Source: Camellia lanceoleosa
Lineage: Eukaryota > Streptophyta > Magnoliopsida > Ericales > Theaceae
DNA: 64,000 nt
Direction: 5' to 3'
NCBI GenBank assembly: GCA_025200525.1
Contig: CM045758.1
Location: 162,127,040-162,191,039, forward strand
In this document: positions 24,901 to 35,040 of the stretch, in pieces
Numbering within the stretch: position 1 is the stretch's first letter
How the letters are laid out: each line of letters begins with the position of its first letter
Translations under genes and position numbers: made by a program
The notes under the pieces: generated by a model
Databases searched by the model: none
Told to the model about the DNA's origin: nothing
Seen by the model: the letters and a program-made list of their open reading frames with translations, nothing else

Positions 24901-25835
24901 TAGTACTAGTATGGGTACGATATGGGTACACCGATACGGCAATACCTAAAATAAATAAGATACGGGTACGGCTAGGGTACGTTAATAAATTTTTAATTTT
25001 TGTAATTTATAATTTGGGATTCAATCTACAAATCAAAGTTCAATACCAAAATTAAAAGGAGAAAAACCAAAAGAGAAATCATAATTCAACAATACCAATA
25101 CCAAAGTAAAGTCTATAAGTTATTTTCATGCCATTAAATAGGAGGAATTACAAAATAAAGTTTCATTCCAAAAGCAAGTTAAGTGAAATTTGAAAACTTG
25201 AAACTTTAGTTTTCACTTCCATCAACTTCATTAGTGAATAATACATCTTTCATCTTTGTCACATCAAATAAAGGATTTGCAATTTCAAGTAAATTATAAC
25301 TCACTAATAAATTAAATGTATCTCCACTAATATCTCATAGCTTGGTATACTCTCGATGTACCAATCACATATACATGAAGTACCTATGGAGTACCCAACT
25401 GCCAAATAATGTATAAAAAGTATCCGATACGTATTTCAAGTACCTAACCAGTACCCGGTACCAGTACGGTAACATTTTCGAAGTACCTGTGCTTCATAGA
25501 CTTTTACCCCCTAAAGTATGGGCCTTTTCCTACTTTGGTCCTCAAAGAAAATATGTTCCCATCCCTAACCCCAAGAAAATGGCTTAACTAAAAAAAGAAA
25601 AAAGAAAAAAGAAAAACAATTTCTCCTAATCACAACTTGCCACATCATCTACAAAAATGTTGCCTCGCAACACTTGAACCTTAACTCCCCCTTCTCTCTC
25701 ATCCTCTCCCCTCCTCTATGCACCTTGCTACTCTACTCTCACAACTGAACTATACTAATCCTAACACTAACGAAGTAAAAGTGACACAAACTATAGGTAA
25801 ACCTACTGGCAAAGTGGAAGTATCAAGGATGCATC

Positions 25836-25868
<33 letters not shown>

Positions 25869-27741
25869 TGGGAAGAAGCCAAATTCTAATGAAATTCATT
25901 ACACCAAGCCCTATACATAGATGTTAACAAATAAAATAAATAATTATTATACTCAACAGAAAATATTTTAAGCTCCTAAATAACTCAACCTCTTGATTGT
26001 TTCCTCCACAATCTCTATCACATAGTTTGTCCACTAGTCTTGCACCCTCAAACAAAGATACCATTCCAAAATATGCTTCAATTTTTAGAAACTTAGTCTC
26101 GTCTACAGCCACCAAATGGAGGAAAGAATTGCCAATCATCTCCACTACTCATGAACAAATTTAAAAACAGTACATAACTCAAAAAAATACAACACAACAT
26201 GGGTAGATAATCCCTAAACAAGTATTTTTAGGACAGATTGATAATGATTACTCTGTCAACAAATGTAGTAAACAAAAAGTTAATAAAGATACACTATAAA
26301 GCTGAATATATTTACCTGCCATGCAATCCGATCGATATTTAGAGTGAGAAGAAGTGTTTTTGCCCCTAAACGAGCAGACGCGAGGGCAGCTTCACAGCCT
26401 GCATGTCCTCCTCCTACCACAATAACATCATATATTTCATCAGCTGCTTCAACATGATTATTCCAGTCTGCAAAACATGACGATGAAGAGTCTATATATC
26501 ATGAAGATGTCTTGATATATATAAGCCACCTCAGACAAAGATTCACAATGACAAACTGATGCAGAATGATTCCACTTTCTTCCGTATTTGAACATAATAT
26601 CTCCTTCATGTCCAAACCACTAACAAAAACAGATTACTCTAGCATAATATGAAATCACCTCATCTGATCAGTGTTTCATGCATTGAGATGAAATTATGAG
26701 GACTTAAGATGAATAAGATCAAGGAAAGAGAAAATATTTAACTGCCACAACTTTACGGCTTTAATTAGTGCATAGAGTATAATGTTAAATTAGTTCATGC
26801 CAAGCTTGAGTATTACAATTGACACATTGGACCCATATCTAACACCTTTACCCTCACAATTTACATCACATATTTAGAAAAGGCCATGTAATATAGGCCA
26901 AATCAAATTGATTAGGCTAAAAAAATATTGTGTCGTTTGAGTGTCTAGAGATGTGAGACTATGTTGCAAAACTCATCACTGTTCAATGCAGTTTGTGCCG
27001 AGATTTCTACTACTTGGAATTGTCAAAACAAATCACCACTCCAACTAATTAGAAATGGAAAAACAAATATATTGTTTTCCATATATGTAAACCAAAGACA
27101 CTGCCATCCTATATGCAAAACAAATCAAAATGGTTACTACCATTACACTAGCAGCATGAGTGGTGTCCAATGACAGTCAAAACCCTCAATTGAAAAAATT
27201 GACTAAGCACTAATCATAAGTGAAATGCACCTTTAGTAGCATATTGCACAAAGAATTATACTTATTTTGATGCCTTATGTCAGCATCCAAACCTAGCATT
27301 ACCAAAACAACAACAGAAACCACATCATTTGCACTTAATTCAATTCTGACATTTGAATTATCATATCAAATTTCATCACTCATTATGTTTTCTCATTTAG
27401 GTCAAAACGCAAATAACAGAAACATAGCAATTGGCATTGGAGTTTGAAACGTCACAACACCCCAAACCTGTTCGACAAAATGCCTGACAAAAGGAAAAGA
27501 AAACGGAATCGAAAAAATTACATCAGAGATTAGGGTTACCTCGAGAGCTCGAAGCTGCGACGAAGAACCGGCGAGAAGAGTTGGAGCTGAAGGAGATGAA
27601 GCTCCGGCGAAGTGTACGGCGAAACGTTAGGCCGTGGGGCTTGTGAAGAAGAAGAAGAAGCGGTGAAGAGCGAGCGAAGAAGGGAAGTGAGAGAGGGAAG
27701 TGGCGGGAAATTCGAGTCAGTTGAAGAGAAATGGTGGCCAT
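9960..27741 (-). CDS. mnmG: Organellar tRNA uridine-34 modification enzyme MnmG (GidA), complete
   Basis: Thirteen exons read leftward: 27741-27540, 26467-26316, 23288-23197, 22258-22145, 20613-20283, 18729-18550, 16624-16544, 15061-14843, 14696-14554, 12596-12430, 11790-11573, 11315-11223 and 10142-9960 (TAG). All phases join, giving 724 residues without an internal stop. MnmG is the FAD subunit that, with MnmE, installs the carboxymethylaminomethyl group at the wobble uridine of organellar tRNAs. Residues 1-65 are rich in Ser, Arg and Leu ([15 protein letters not shown]), a likely transit peptide. The FAD-binding GGGHAG is at 86-91, followed by [17 protein letters not shown]. The two family signatures [11 protein letters not shown] (347-357) and [15 protein letters not shown] (443-457) are intact. 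The tail [14 protein letters not shown] belongs to the C-terminal helical domain. The intron after exon 4 starts with GC, not GT. Introns hold MITEs and LINE pieces. Confidence 0.95.
13068..13532. mobile_element. MITE-like element in mnmG intron
   Basis: The left end reads GGTTGCGTTTGGTAGAG and the right end, in reverse complement, GGGTTGTGTTTGGTTAG. A T/A-rich interior has several TTTTGAGTTTGTGAG-like phrases and a poly-A tract. It lies in the intron between exons 9 and 10. No target-site duplication could be fixed. The 'GCGTTTGGT' ends are of the kind seen in hAT and PIF MITEs of eudicots. Confidence 0.55.
13631..13813. mobile_element. Tourist-like MITE with TTA duplication
   Basis: The ends are GGGCTAGTTTGGCATG and, in reverse complement, GGGTTGGTTTGGGATG. 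They are flanked by TTA on both sides. A 3-bp TTA duplication fits the PIF/Harbinger (Tourist) group. It contains repeated AGTCAAAAAGT and TTATTTAA words. It lies in the intron between mnmG exons 9 and 10. Confidence 0.65.
15210..16505 (+). mobile_element. L1-type LINE 3' fragment with zf-RVT remnant
   Basis: Plus-strand frames with interruptions read [31 protein letters not shown] and [14 protein letters not shown]. These are hallmarks of the zf-RVT region at the C-terminus of plant L1 reverse transcriptases (FILWL, LFFEC, WRERNxR). A 3' tail with TTTTTATATATATAATC and an A-rich end near 16505 follows. The 5' border near 15210 is approximate. A Tourist-like MITE (15992-16238) has inserted in it. 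The piece lies in the intron between mnmG exons 7 and 8, antisense to the gene, and has no coding ability. Confidence 0.7.
15992..16238. mobile_element. Tourist-like MITE inside the LINE fragment
   Basis: The left end is GGCCTTGTTTAGCAACGG and the right end, in reverse complement, GGCTTTGTTTGGGAAGTTGG. TTA flanks both sides (15989-15991 and 16239-16241). The interior has several GCTAAAATAGCC-type words. The 3-bp TTA duplication fits PIF/Harbinger. Confidence 0.75.
19491..19828. mobile_element. Mutator-type MITE related to the 9380 copy
   Basis: The ends are GGGTAATTACACGAACAACT and, in reverse complement, GGGTAAATAATAAATTACAC. Both lead into GTCAATTACAAGGA-like sequence. The flanks CAAATTAAA (19482-19490) and TAAATTAAA (19829-19837) agree in eight of nine bases. 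It lies in the intron between mnmG exons 5 and 6. Confidence 0.65.
19857..19986 (+). mobile_element. 130-bp MITE, copy A of an inverted pair
   Basis: It starts GGCCTCATTTGGGAACAG, and its right end in reverse complement reads CCTCGTTTGGCAAC. The interior carries GAAAAGATGTGCAGAAAAG and GTGATGTGACAACTTATA. Copy B at 21592-21730 has the same sequence on the opposite strand. It lies in the intron between mnmG exons 5 and 6. Confidence 0.75.
21430..21790 (+). mobile_element. LINE 3' end fragment interrupted by a MITE
   Basis: A plus-strand reading gives short stretches such as [15 protein letters not shown] and GRVDPD, typical of the last residues before the stop of plant L1 zf-RVT proteins. After the MITE come TCGTAATAAATCTTTATTTA and a short A tail. 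The fragment is a 5'-truncated LINE insertion in the intron between mnmG exons 4 and 5, broken by the MITE at 21592-21730. Confidence 0.55.
21592..21730 (-). mobile_element. 139-bp MITE, copy B of an inverted pair
   Basis: The ends are GGCCTCGTTTGGGGACAACA and, in reverse complement, GCCTCGTTTGGGAACATACT. Read on the minus strand it is nearly the same sequence as copy A (19857-19986), including GAAAAGATGTGCAGAAAAG. The two copies flank mnmG exon 5 in opposite orientation. Confidence 0.8.
22139..22145 (-). other. Non-canonical GC donor of mnmG intron 4
   Basis: Exon 4 ends GTGGAGAG at 22145 and the intron starts GCAAGC. The acceptor is the TTTCAG ending at 20614, so the intron is of the GC-AG class. 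Only this cut keeps the frame and gives the family-conserved join VE-S-TPNLS; a nearby GT donor does not. Confidence 0.85.
23475..25600. repeat. Repeat-rich intron block with direct repeats
   Basis: A ~55-bp phrase including CACCCCCTAAAGTATGATCC and CTCACTTTGGTTCTTAAAG at 23485-23545 recurs as CCCCCTAAAGTATGGGCC plus CTACTTTGGTCCTCAAAG at 25505-25550. Between them lie clustered ATCGTGAATCG words (23650-23670 and 24700-24740) and a GGGTACGATATGGGTAC-type stretch (24910-24980). This looks like nested small transposons inside the large intron between mnmG exons 2 and 3. No coding content seen. Confidence 0.5.
25837..25864. repeat. GA microsatellite
   Basis: About fourteen GA units in the intron between mnmG exons 2 and 3. 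Confidence 0.9.
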
Positions 27742-27782
27742 GGAAAAGGGCTTTTTCAAGGATGGGAAGTTAAAAGACGAAC

Positions 27783-28529
27783 ACAAGGCGACTTGCAGCT
27801 GAGGAGGCAGGTTTCGTTTGGGAGAGTCCGGATCCTCTGCCCTATTTTCTTTGATGTTCCCCCCATTTGTTCATTTTGAGTTTTTTTTGTTTTTGCCATT
27901 CCGTTGAGAGCTGTGAACCTAACCCATACACTACGGACAGTGATGAAGTGAGGCCACAGAGACGGCGGCAAGGCGAAGCTAGGCGACGGCGACGGAAGAT
28001 GATCTAGACTAACCCTCTCATCTTCCCTTGTTTTTCCTCATTATTTTCTCTCTCTATAAGCCAAGCCTCTCGATTTCTCTCTCTACAAATACTATGCTTT
28101 TCAAAATTGTTTCGGCTTTCTCTCTATTGAACCCTCATGGGGACAAGGCGACTTGCAGCTGAGGAGGCAGGCTTCGTTTGGGAGAGTCCAGATCCTCTGC
28201 CTTATTTTTCTGTGGCATTCCCTGCCATTATTCAAAACAATGTCGTTTTGAGTTTTTTTTTTTTTTTGTTTTTTTTTTTTCCATTTTCATTGAGAGTTGA
28301 GAACCTAACCCATACACTACGGACGTTGATGAAGTGAGGCCACAGAGACGGCGGCAGCAAGGCCAAGCGACGGCTATGGAAGATGATCTAGACTAACCCT
28401 CTCATCTTTTACTGTTTTTCCTCCTCATTTTCTCTCTCTGTGAGCCAAGCCTCTCTATTTCTCTCTCTACAAATACATGTGCTTTTCAAAATTGTTTCAG
28501 CTTTCTCTCTCTTGAACCCTCACGGGGAC
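27783..28529. repeat. ~360-bp tandem duplication upstream of mnmG
   Basis: Unit 1 (27783-28142) and unit 2 (28143 to about 28529) both begin ACAAGGCGACTTGCAGCTGA. They share GGGAGAGTCC, CCCATACACTACGGAC, AGATGATCTAGACTAACCC and TGAACCCTCAxGGGGACAA. Unit 2 is slightly longer because of T tracts near 28253-28280. The duplication starts about 40 bp upstream of the mnmG ATG, so it forms its leader or promoter region. No convincing gene was found in either unit. Confidence 0.85.
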
Positions 28530-29249
28530 AATCTGGGTTATCTATTTGATTATTTGTTGGTCATCATGTTTATCCCAAACGCTCTTTCAATTATTTGTTA
28601 TTGTTTATCATGTTTTGGTCATAATTTTTTCAATTTCGGATTAGATATTTTCCTTTCTTGATTGATATTCAATCGGTGTCAATCGAGGATGGACGAATGA
28701 CGACTCGAAAAAGTTCTGCTTCTTTCTATTTTATGTATAGATTTTTGATTTTTTTGATTTTATATGATCTTTCAAATTTCTTTGATTTTATATAATTTTG
28801 AGTGATTTGTGATATGAATTTATGAAATTTTGAGTGTTTGAAGTGTTGAAATTGAAATTACGAGAATAACAAAAGTAAAGTTTCCAAATCTCTTGACCAT
28901 TGAAGCTGTTGAGTGTGGGAGGTTTATTATAAAATTTTTTTTTTTTTTTTAAAAAAAACCAATCATTTTGTTGTTTGACAAATCAATGCGATTCAATGAG
29001 TGACGAAAATAGGTTTTGAATTTCCTTCGATTTTGCTGCTTGAGATGTTAAGATATTGAAGATTGGGGATGCCTTCTTTCTTCTTCCCTGTTTCTCTTTC
29101 TCTGGTTCTGTTTATTTTATTTTATTTTACTTTTTTGGAAAATTTTGCCCCAAAACGACGTCATTTTGGGGCGCCACAAATACCGTCATAGGAAAACACC
29201 GCAAATGATCTAGACTCTCGTTTGGGAGCGGGTTTCCTTTTTGATTTTT
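28530..29249. other. Intergenic, no gene seen
   Basis: AT-rich DNA with T tracts. The only noted element is a near-perfect 24-bp palindrome at about 29151-29174: CCCCAAAA, then CGACGTCA, then TTTTGGGG. It has an ACGTCA core like a bZIP site. Confidence 0.5.
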
Positions 29250-29984
29250 GGGTAAATTAAAAATACATTCCTAAAGTTTGCTTAAAATACAAATTGCTTC
29301 CTGTAATTTAGAAAATTATAAGATAAATTACAAATACATCCCCTAAGGTTTGCTTAAAATACAAATTGCCCCCTGTGATTTGAAAAATTACAAATAGCTC
29401 CCAGTTAGAATTTTTTGTTTAACATAATTAATTAAAAAAATGAAAATTTTAACTGTTCATCTATACAATAATAAAATTATCTGAATTATTAAGGGAACTT
29501 TTTTAGTAAATTCCTTTTCTAAGAGTTCTATTCCATCTAACCCAAATTGTTTTTGAATATTCCATTAGGTCATATTCGACGTAATAAGATCAAATAGTCC
29601 CAAGCCTTCACATACATATATTCCATTCCTGAAATCAAACCCTATCAAAACACTCCACTTTCATCATTCCATATTTCACGCATAAAATCTCTCTTTTCCA
29701 AAACTCTCATTGTCATCTCTTCTAAACCTTAGATTTCACATCGTGCCGTCCACCATCCCATCGCTATTCCACTATCATTTGAGTCATTGTCATGATGGAA
29801 ACATAGGCCAAAGTGACGATTCACTACTACGAAAGTTTACATCAATTCGATCTCACCAACATCCCATCATCTAACCGTCATTGTTTCATTGCCAACGATT
29901 TGAAGACACAGCTTTGTGAAAGTTCACATCAATCGATGTGTATAATCAACCAAAATGAGGAACAAACGTAAGCACCTATCATTC

Positions 29985-30725
29985 CCCCTTCTTTTTGGTT
30001 CAATTTGAATTCCAAGACAACTATTTGATAAATGTTGTTGTTGTGTTCTTCCTCTTACGCTTGATTATAATGAACTGATGTGAACATTTACATCATATGA
30101 TTATCATTCTTGTTAATTGGTTGTAATATGATATTATTTTGTAATATTGTAGTTATTTTTTCTCCTTTTGTGAATGTTGGCATTGTTGGTGTTATTAATT
30201 GTTAATGCTGGCATGAAATACAGTCCATGTGAATATTAACACTTTTTCCCCCTTCTTTTTGGTTTAATGTGAATTCCAAAATAGCTATTTGATATTATCG
30301 TTGTTGTGTTTCCCCTTTATGTTTGATTGTAATGAACTGATGTGAACATTTACATCATGTGGACATCATTCTTATTGATTGGTTGTAATATGCTATTATT
30401 TCGTAATATTATAGTTATTTTTTACCCTTTTGTAAATGTTAGCCTTATTGATGTTGAAAGTGGCATGAAATACGGTCCATATGAATATTCACACTATTCT
30501 TCCCATTCTCTTTTTGGTTCAATGTGAATTCCAAAACAACTATTTGATATTATCGTTATTGTGTTTCCCCTTTACATTTGATTGTAATGAACTTATGTGA
30601 ACATTTACATCATGTGGTCATCATTCTTGTTGATTGGTTGTAATGTGCTATTATTTCGTAATATTGTAGTTATTTTTTCCACTTTTGTGAATGTTGGCCT
30701 TATTGATGTTGTTGATTGTTAATGG
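29985..30725. repeat. Three tandem ~255-bp units
   Basis: Units begin near 29985, 30245 and 30500 with CTTTTTGGTT and contain GTGAATTCCAAAA, AACTATTTGATA, TGAACTxATGTGAACATTTACATCAT, TTGGTTGTAATxTGxTATTATTTCGTAATATT and TGGCATGAAATAxxGTCCAT. Copies differ by small indels. They lie in the presumed first intron of the element's gene. Confidence 0.8.
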
Positions 30726-31257
30726 TGATCAAATAATTTGAATTCCTAATTTTTGATTATTTTTCATAAAAAATAAAAAGTGGCATGAAATATGGTCCAT
30801 GTGAAAATTCACATTTTATATCTGACTGTGAACATTCACAGTCAAATATACAATGTAATGATGTGAACATTAACATCATGTATACATCGTGTTAGTTTAA
30901 TAGTTATATTATGTTATTATTCCATATTTCATCTGTTATTTTCTTCGTCTTTTTTTTATTGTTGTCCTTGTTAGTGTTATTGATTATGATCAAATGATTT
31001 AAACTCCCAAAATTTTGTTCATTTTTCAAACACATGACCTAATGACATGATATATGATTAATGTAAATGTTCATACAATGTATTTGATTTTTATTGTCTT
31101 ATCCTATGTTGTACTGTGTTCATATGAATATTCACATCATGGTTTTGCTTAATGCTACCATGGGCACATCATTCCACTATTCACAGCACATATAGTTTGT
31201 ACTTGTTATTAGTTACCATTTATGACCATTAATAGTAAATTTGTTTCTAATTAAACA

Positions 31258-31638
31258 AACAGATGTTGCTCATAAATTTCATGGCAAAATAAAAAGAGAA
31301 CAGTTCTACATCAAAGACAAACTTGAACAAATAGCCAGCCCCCCCTCCACGCGCGAAAAGTGAATATGAAAAAGGTCAACTACCGATTTAACATCATTGG
31401 GTTGGTAAAACTAATGATAAGTACCAAGTTCTCGGATCCTCAGCTGGATTGTTTGAAGGAAATGCCATTTTGGCAATTGTTTAATGTGTTGAGGATCGGT
31501 AAAGTTGACCTCGACAAATGCATGAAGTTCAATGATGTCATCGTATACGTGCTAGAGACGTACAAGGCATCCAAAGACACATTTTACATCCGCGAGAAAA
31601 ATATGAATATGAATTCCACATCCTTTGTGATTTTGTAA
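31258..31638 (+). pseudogene. N-terminal fragment of an Ulp1-type transposon protein
   Basis: After an acceptor-like AACAAACAG at about 31262 the sequence opens, and from 31360 it reads MNMKKVNYRFNIIGLVKLM, then DCLKEMPFWQLFNVLRIGKV and a tail to a TAA-like stop near 31638. The pattern of an N-terminal 'VI..V' helix followed by 'PFG/PFW..L' is that of the DUF1985-like domain in plant Ulp1-containing Mutator elements. A similar segment (YRSNIRTVIKLFKRV, LPKTPFWAIINAL) occurs at about 37200-37310. The catalytic peptidase part is missing. Family assignment is by pattern only. Confidence 0.5.
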
Positions 31639-33694
31639 ATATTAGAATACATTAGATAAAAGAACCATAATTAGTTATTTTGATTGTGCTTAATAAGATA
31701 TAATGGTATGTTGTCATAATATTTGCTATTAGAAAGTCAATATTAATATTCATATTGGTTTATGTTATTTTATAATTATGTACACATAACCATTGGCTTG
31801 ATGTGACTAAATTAATTCATTTGATATTTTATTCGTGATGTTAACATTTATATCAATAATCTGATTGTGCATAAATGTACACTTCATGTTTGTGTACACA
31901 CAAAAATGATGGTTTGTAGTTAATGTAATGTTGATATAGTCATATTTTTAGAGATTAAAAAATCAATGTGAACCTTTACATTGTTGTCAGCTGCTTTATA
32001 ATTGTGTACACATAATCATTGGCTAAATGTAATTTGTGGGCAATGCAATTTTGATGTGAACTTTAATATCACAATTCTATATTAGTAATAAACACTTTGA
32101 AACCATAGTGTCTTTCTTTATCTATATTCCATAATTCATGTGAACCTTCACATTCGTATGTTTTAGTGTGAATATTCACATCATGTTTGTATTCAAAATG
32201 AAAGTTGAGATTTGTGGTTGTGTAAGTTGATGCAATGCTGATGTGAATCTTAGGATCACCTTGTCACAGTGGTAATGAATACAGTGAAAACATATTCACC
32301 ATTCAATATTATATTGGTGTGTGAATAATATTAACACCAATTGATAACAATGACAAATTTTCAATTCAAATTAATGTGAATATTAACATTGATTAATAAT
32401 ATGAACATTTACATCATTTTTATATCACACACATTACCAATCTCAAAAAATCATTGTTACATTGAAATACAATAACAAAAAATAAAAATCAATGACAATA
32501 ACAAAATCATAAATTCAAAAATCGCAATCTCTCAAAAAATAAAAAACCATCACACACATCCTCCTTTGTATCTTCATAATTTTTGTCTTCATTTTCATTA
32601 TTTATCACTATTATTAACATCTCTTACAATTCCACAATTACAGCAATCCAAACCAAACCAAATACACCTCATATCTTTACAAAGAAAGCCCCATTACTGT
32701 ATCAGAGACCTTACTCTTCACAATTCCAACACTCATTTCTTAAACTTCCAAACAATATGAAATGTGAACATTCACATTAATTGACAGAAAAATAAAAAAA
32801 TAATGGCAACAATAGAATTATAAATCCAAAAAAAAAACCTCAATCTCTCTAACAATAAAAAATTATCACCCACATCTTCATCTTCATCATATCACTATCA
32901 TTAACAACCCATGTAATTTCACTATTCCACCAATCCAAATCAAATCAAACCCACCTTTGAAGAACAAGTATGTAACAACATAGACTGGATACAAAAATAG
33001 TTACGATTCAAATCCATCTCCTCTTTTCCTTTGATTCAATCCAGTCGAATGTGGGTTTCAATCAATCTATTGAACAAGTTTGTAAGCCATTACCTCTGTT
33101 CCTTCGATTCAAATCCTCCTCTCTTCCTTTGATTTCGGGCTTAAATCATAACTATGGCAGGAAAAAAAAAAAAAAAAAAACAGAGCACAAGCTCTGAATC
33201 ATCATCTTCTCTCTTACAGGAATGAAACCCTATCGCAACTACCACGAACTCTGCGTTGTCTTCTCGCCTTTAGGAAAGAAACCCTATCACAACAAAAACA
33301 AAGGAAAACATGTATATTATTTTTGTATGTAACATATATCAATATATAGACATAAGGGTATAATAGTCCAACAAAAAATATAAATCAGAAAAAAAGGACC
33401 TTATGGAATAAAAGTATAAACACATAGGACTAATTAGGTTATAATTTTCCTTTATGGACTTGTTGTGATAGAACACATCTAAATGAGATTTATCAATAAA
33501 AAATCCAATTATTAATTAAAATAAAATTTAACATTATTAAAAACTGTTAATTAACTTGATGATTTATTAATAAAAGACCTATATGTTATGAAATTAGAAA
33601 CCTTAGTGGGCATAATGTAATTTATAGAACACAGGGGGTAATTTGTAATTTAAGTAAACCTTAAGGGGTGTGTTGTAATTTACCCATGATTTTT

Positions 33695-34027
33695 TGGTTA
33701 TTTTTTAAGGGACGAGATTAAAAGTAATTTTTTTAATTTTAACTTTTCTTGAGTTACATTATCTCTTTATTTTTTTACATGATTTTTTTAAGAAAACCTA
33801 AAAAAAGTCAAAAATTTGTTTTTAATCTACTTTCCAAGACAACAGATTTTAGGTTTTTTGACTTTTGTGAGAGAAAAAGCGAAATAATTATGGTTTAAAT
33901 ATGACATTTTGTCTTATTAAATTTTTAGTTTATTTTATCTTTTTGTAACTAAAAAAGCTACCAACTTAAAAAAAACCCGATGCCAAACGAGCTCTTTGTG
34001 ACTCATTTACTCGATATATATATATAT
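33695..34027. other. AT-rich spacer, probable MITE debris
   Basis: T-rich DNA with AAGTCAAAAATTTG and GATGCCAAACGAGCTC words that resemble the ends of the GCTAAAATAGCC-type MITEs. No termini could be paired. No gene. Confidence 0.4.
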
Positions 34028-34592
34028 GGGAAAATTATCAGAAAGTCCTATTTCACAACCTGTTGCACTATATGGTCCCACGTTTTTTCTATTAGATTGG
34101 CAAGTCCTACTGATGTGTTCTTTTAGTCAACCAAGTCCCTTTTTGAATTTTTTGGATTGTTGCTGGACGAATTTGTCCTTTTTGTTAATCAATTGATGGT
34201 ATTGTAGGAGTAACAGATATTGAGGGATACGTGGATGCCATGTTCGGTAGTCGAATCCCATAATTATAGAGAGTGAGAAATCAGTGGGTCTTCTGGCAGT
34301 GTAGTTGACACATTTGGATGCTACATCGCCGAGGGGAGTGACTGCGGAACCTGTGGAATCCTCCTCTTCCCTCATTCGGCTACCCGATATTATATGACGA
34401 CCCGGAACTCAGCTACTCCATAGGAGGGCAGGCGATTGAGAAACGGTGAACTATTGAACGAGAATCGGTGAAACCAGTGTGGAACCAGAACTGAGATTGA
34501 GATTGAGAACCAGAACTGTGAATCGGTGAGATTGAGAACGAGAATCGGTGGAACCTGTGGAATCGGTGAGGTTCACGTCGAAACGTCACACA

Positions 34593-34680
34593 CACACACA
34601 GGAAATAAAGCCCAAAAAATTTGTAATCAGGGCACATAGAGTTGCAGAGGGGGTTCGGGGAGAGGGTTTCGCAGCGATGG

Positions 34681-34722
<42 letters not shown>

Positions 34723-34950
34723 TACCAGATCTCGATTCGAGGGCTTCAATGGTGGAATTGCTGCTGCCTTCACTTCAACAAACACACACACAGGAAATAA
34801 AGCCCAAAAAATTTGTAATCAGGGCACATAGAGTTGCAGAGGGGGTTCGGGGAGAGGGTTTCGCAGCGATGGAAGAGGAGAGAGAGAGAGAGTCATTACC
34901 AGATCTCGGTTCGAGGGCTTCAATGGTGGAATTGCTGCTGCCTTCACTTC
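34593..34950. repeat. 192-bp tandem duplication with GA microsatellite
   Basis: Both copies run from CACACACAGGAAATAAAGCC through GTAATCAGGGCACATAGAG, GTTCGGGGAGAGGG and GGAGAGAGAGAGAG to GGAATTGCTGCTGCCTTCAC. They differ in the GA tract, which is longer in copy 1 (34687-34720), and in a few bases. The apparent open frame is a by-product of the low-complexity repeat. Confidence 0.85.
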
Positions 34951-35040
34951 AACAATGGAAGCAACACAGATTGGACTGAGTCGAGTCAGAGTTGGATTGG
35001 ATTATAATAAACGTGAAACACACACATCCTAATTATCATA

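Larger units (their letters stand above)
29930..32780. repeat. Interspersed TGTGAA/TTCACA palindromes
   Basis: About nineteen copies of ATGTGAAxATTCACATCAT-like sites are scattered through the element. Examples are the perfect 14-bp palindrome TGTGAATATTCACA at 32167-32180 and near-perfect ones at 30800, 30826, 31120, 32138, 32380 and 32762. Most are followed by ATCAT or ATCATG. They occur in presumed intron and 3' DNA, not in the coding remnant. Confidence 0.75.
29492..33506 (+). mobile_element. Non-autonomous Mutator-like element with Ulp1-type ORF start
   Basis: This insertion is bounded by the duplicated target AATTATTA (29484-29491 and 33507-33514; nine bases with one mismatch if extended). 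The ends are imperfect inverted repeats of about 50 bp: GGGAACTTTTTTAGTAAATT at the left and, in reverse complement, GGATTTTTTATTGATAAATC at the right, each followed by a TTCTATxxCA-type segment. Inside are a putative 5' exon ending ATG-AGG-AAC-AAA-C before GTAAGC (about 29953), an array of TGTGAA-type palindromes and a coding remnant at 31258-31638. No transposase was found. Confidence 0.7.
29250..33685. mobile_element. Mutator-type MITE split by a 4-kb element
   Basis: The left terminus GGGTAAATTAAAAATACATT and the right terminus, in reverse complement GGGTAAATTACAACACACCC, match the family at 9380-9725. The flanks TTGATTTTT (29241-29249) and ATGATTTTT (33686-33694) agree in eight of nine bases. 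The first ~80 bp are repeated once at 29330-29400. The left half ends at TTATCTGAATTATTA (29491) and the right half resumes at AATTATTAATTAAAA (33507). The intervening DNA is a separate insertion. Confidence 0.75.

Noticed and set aside
27756..28337. Short frames in the duplicated region upstream of mnmG
   Set aside because: Neither strand gives a recognisable protein, and the two duplicated units do not keep a common open frame.
34548..34979. 143-codon plus-strand open frame with RERERE and two similar halves
   Set aside because: It is produced by a 192-bp tandem duplication and a GA microsatellite; no family resemblance and no plausible start context.
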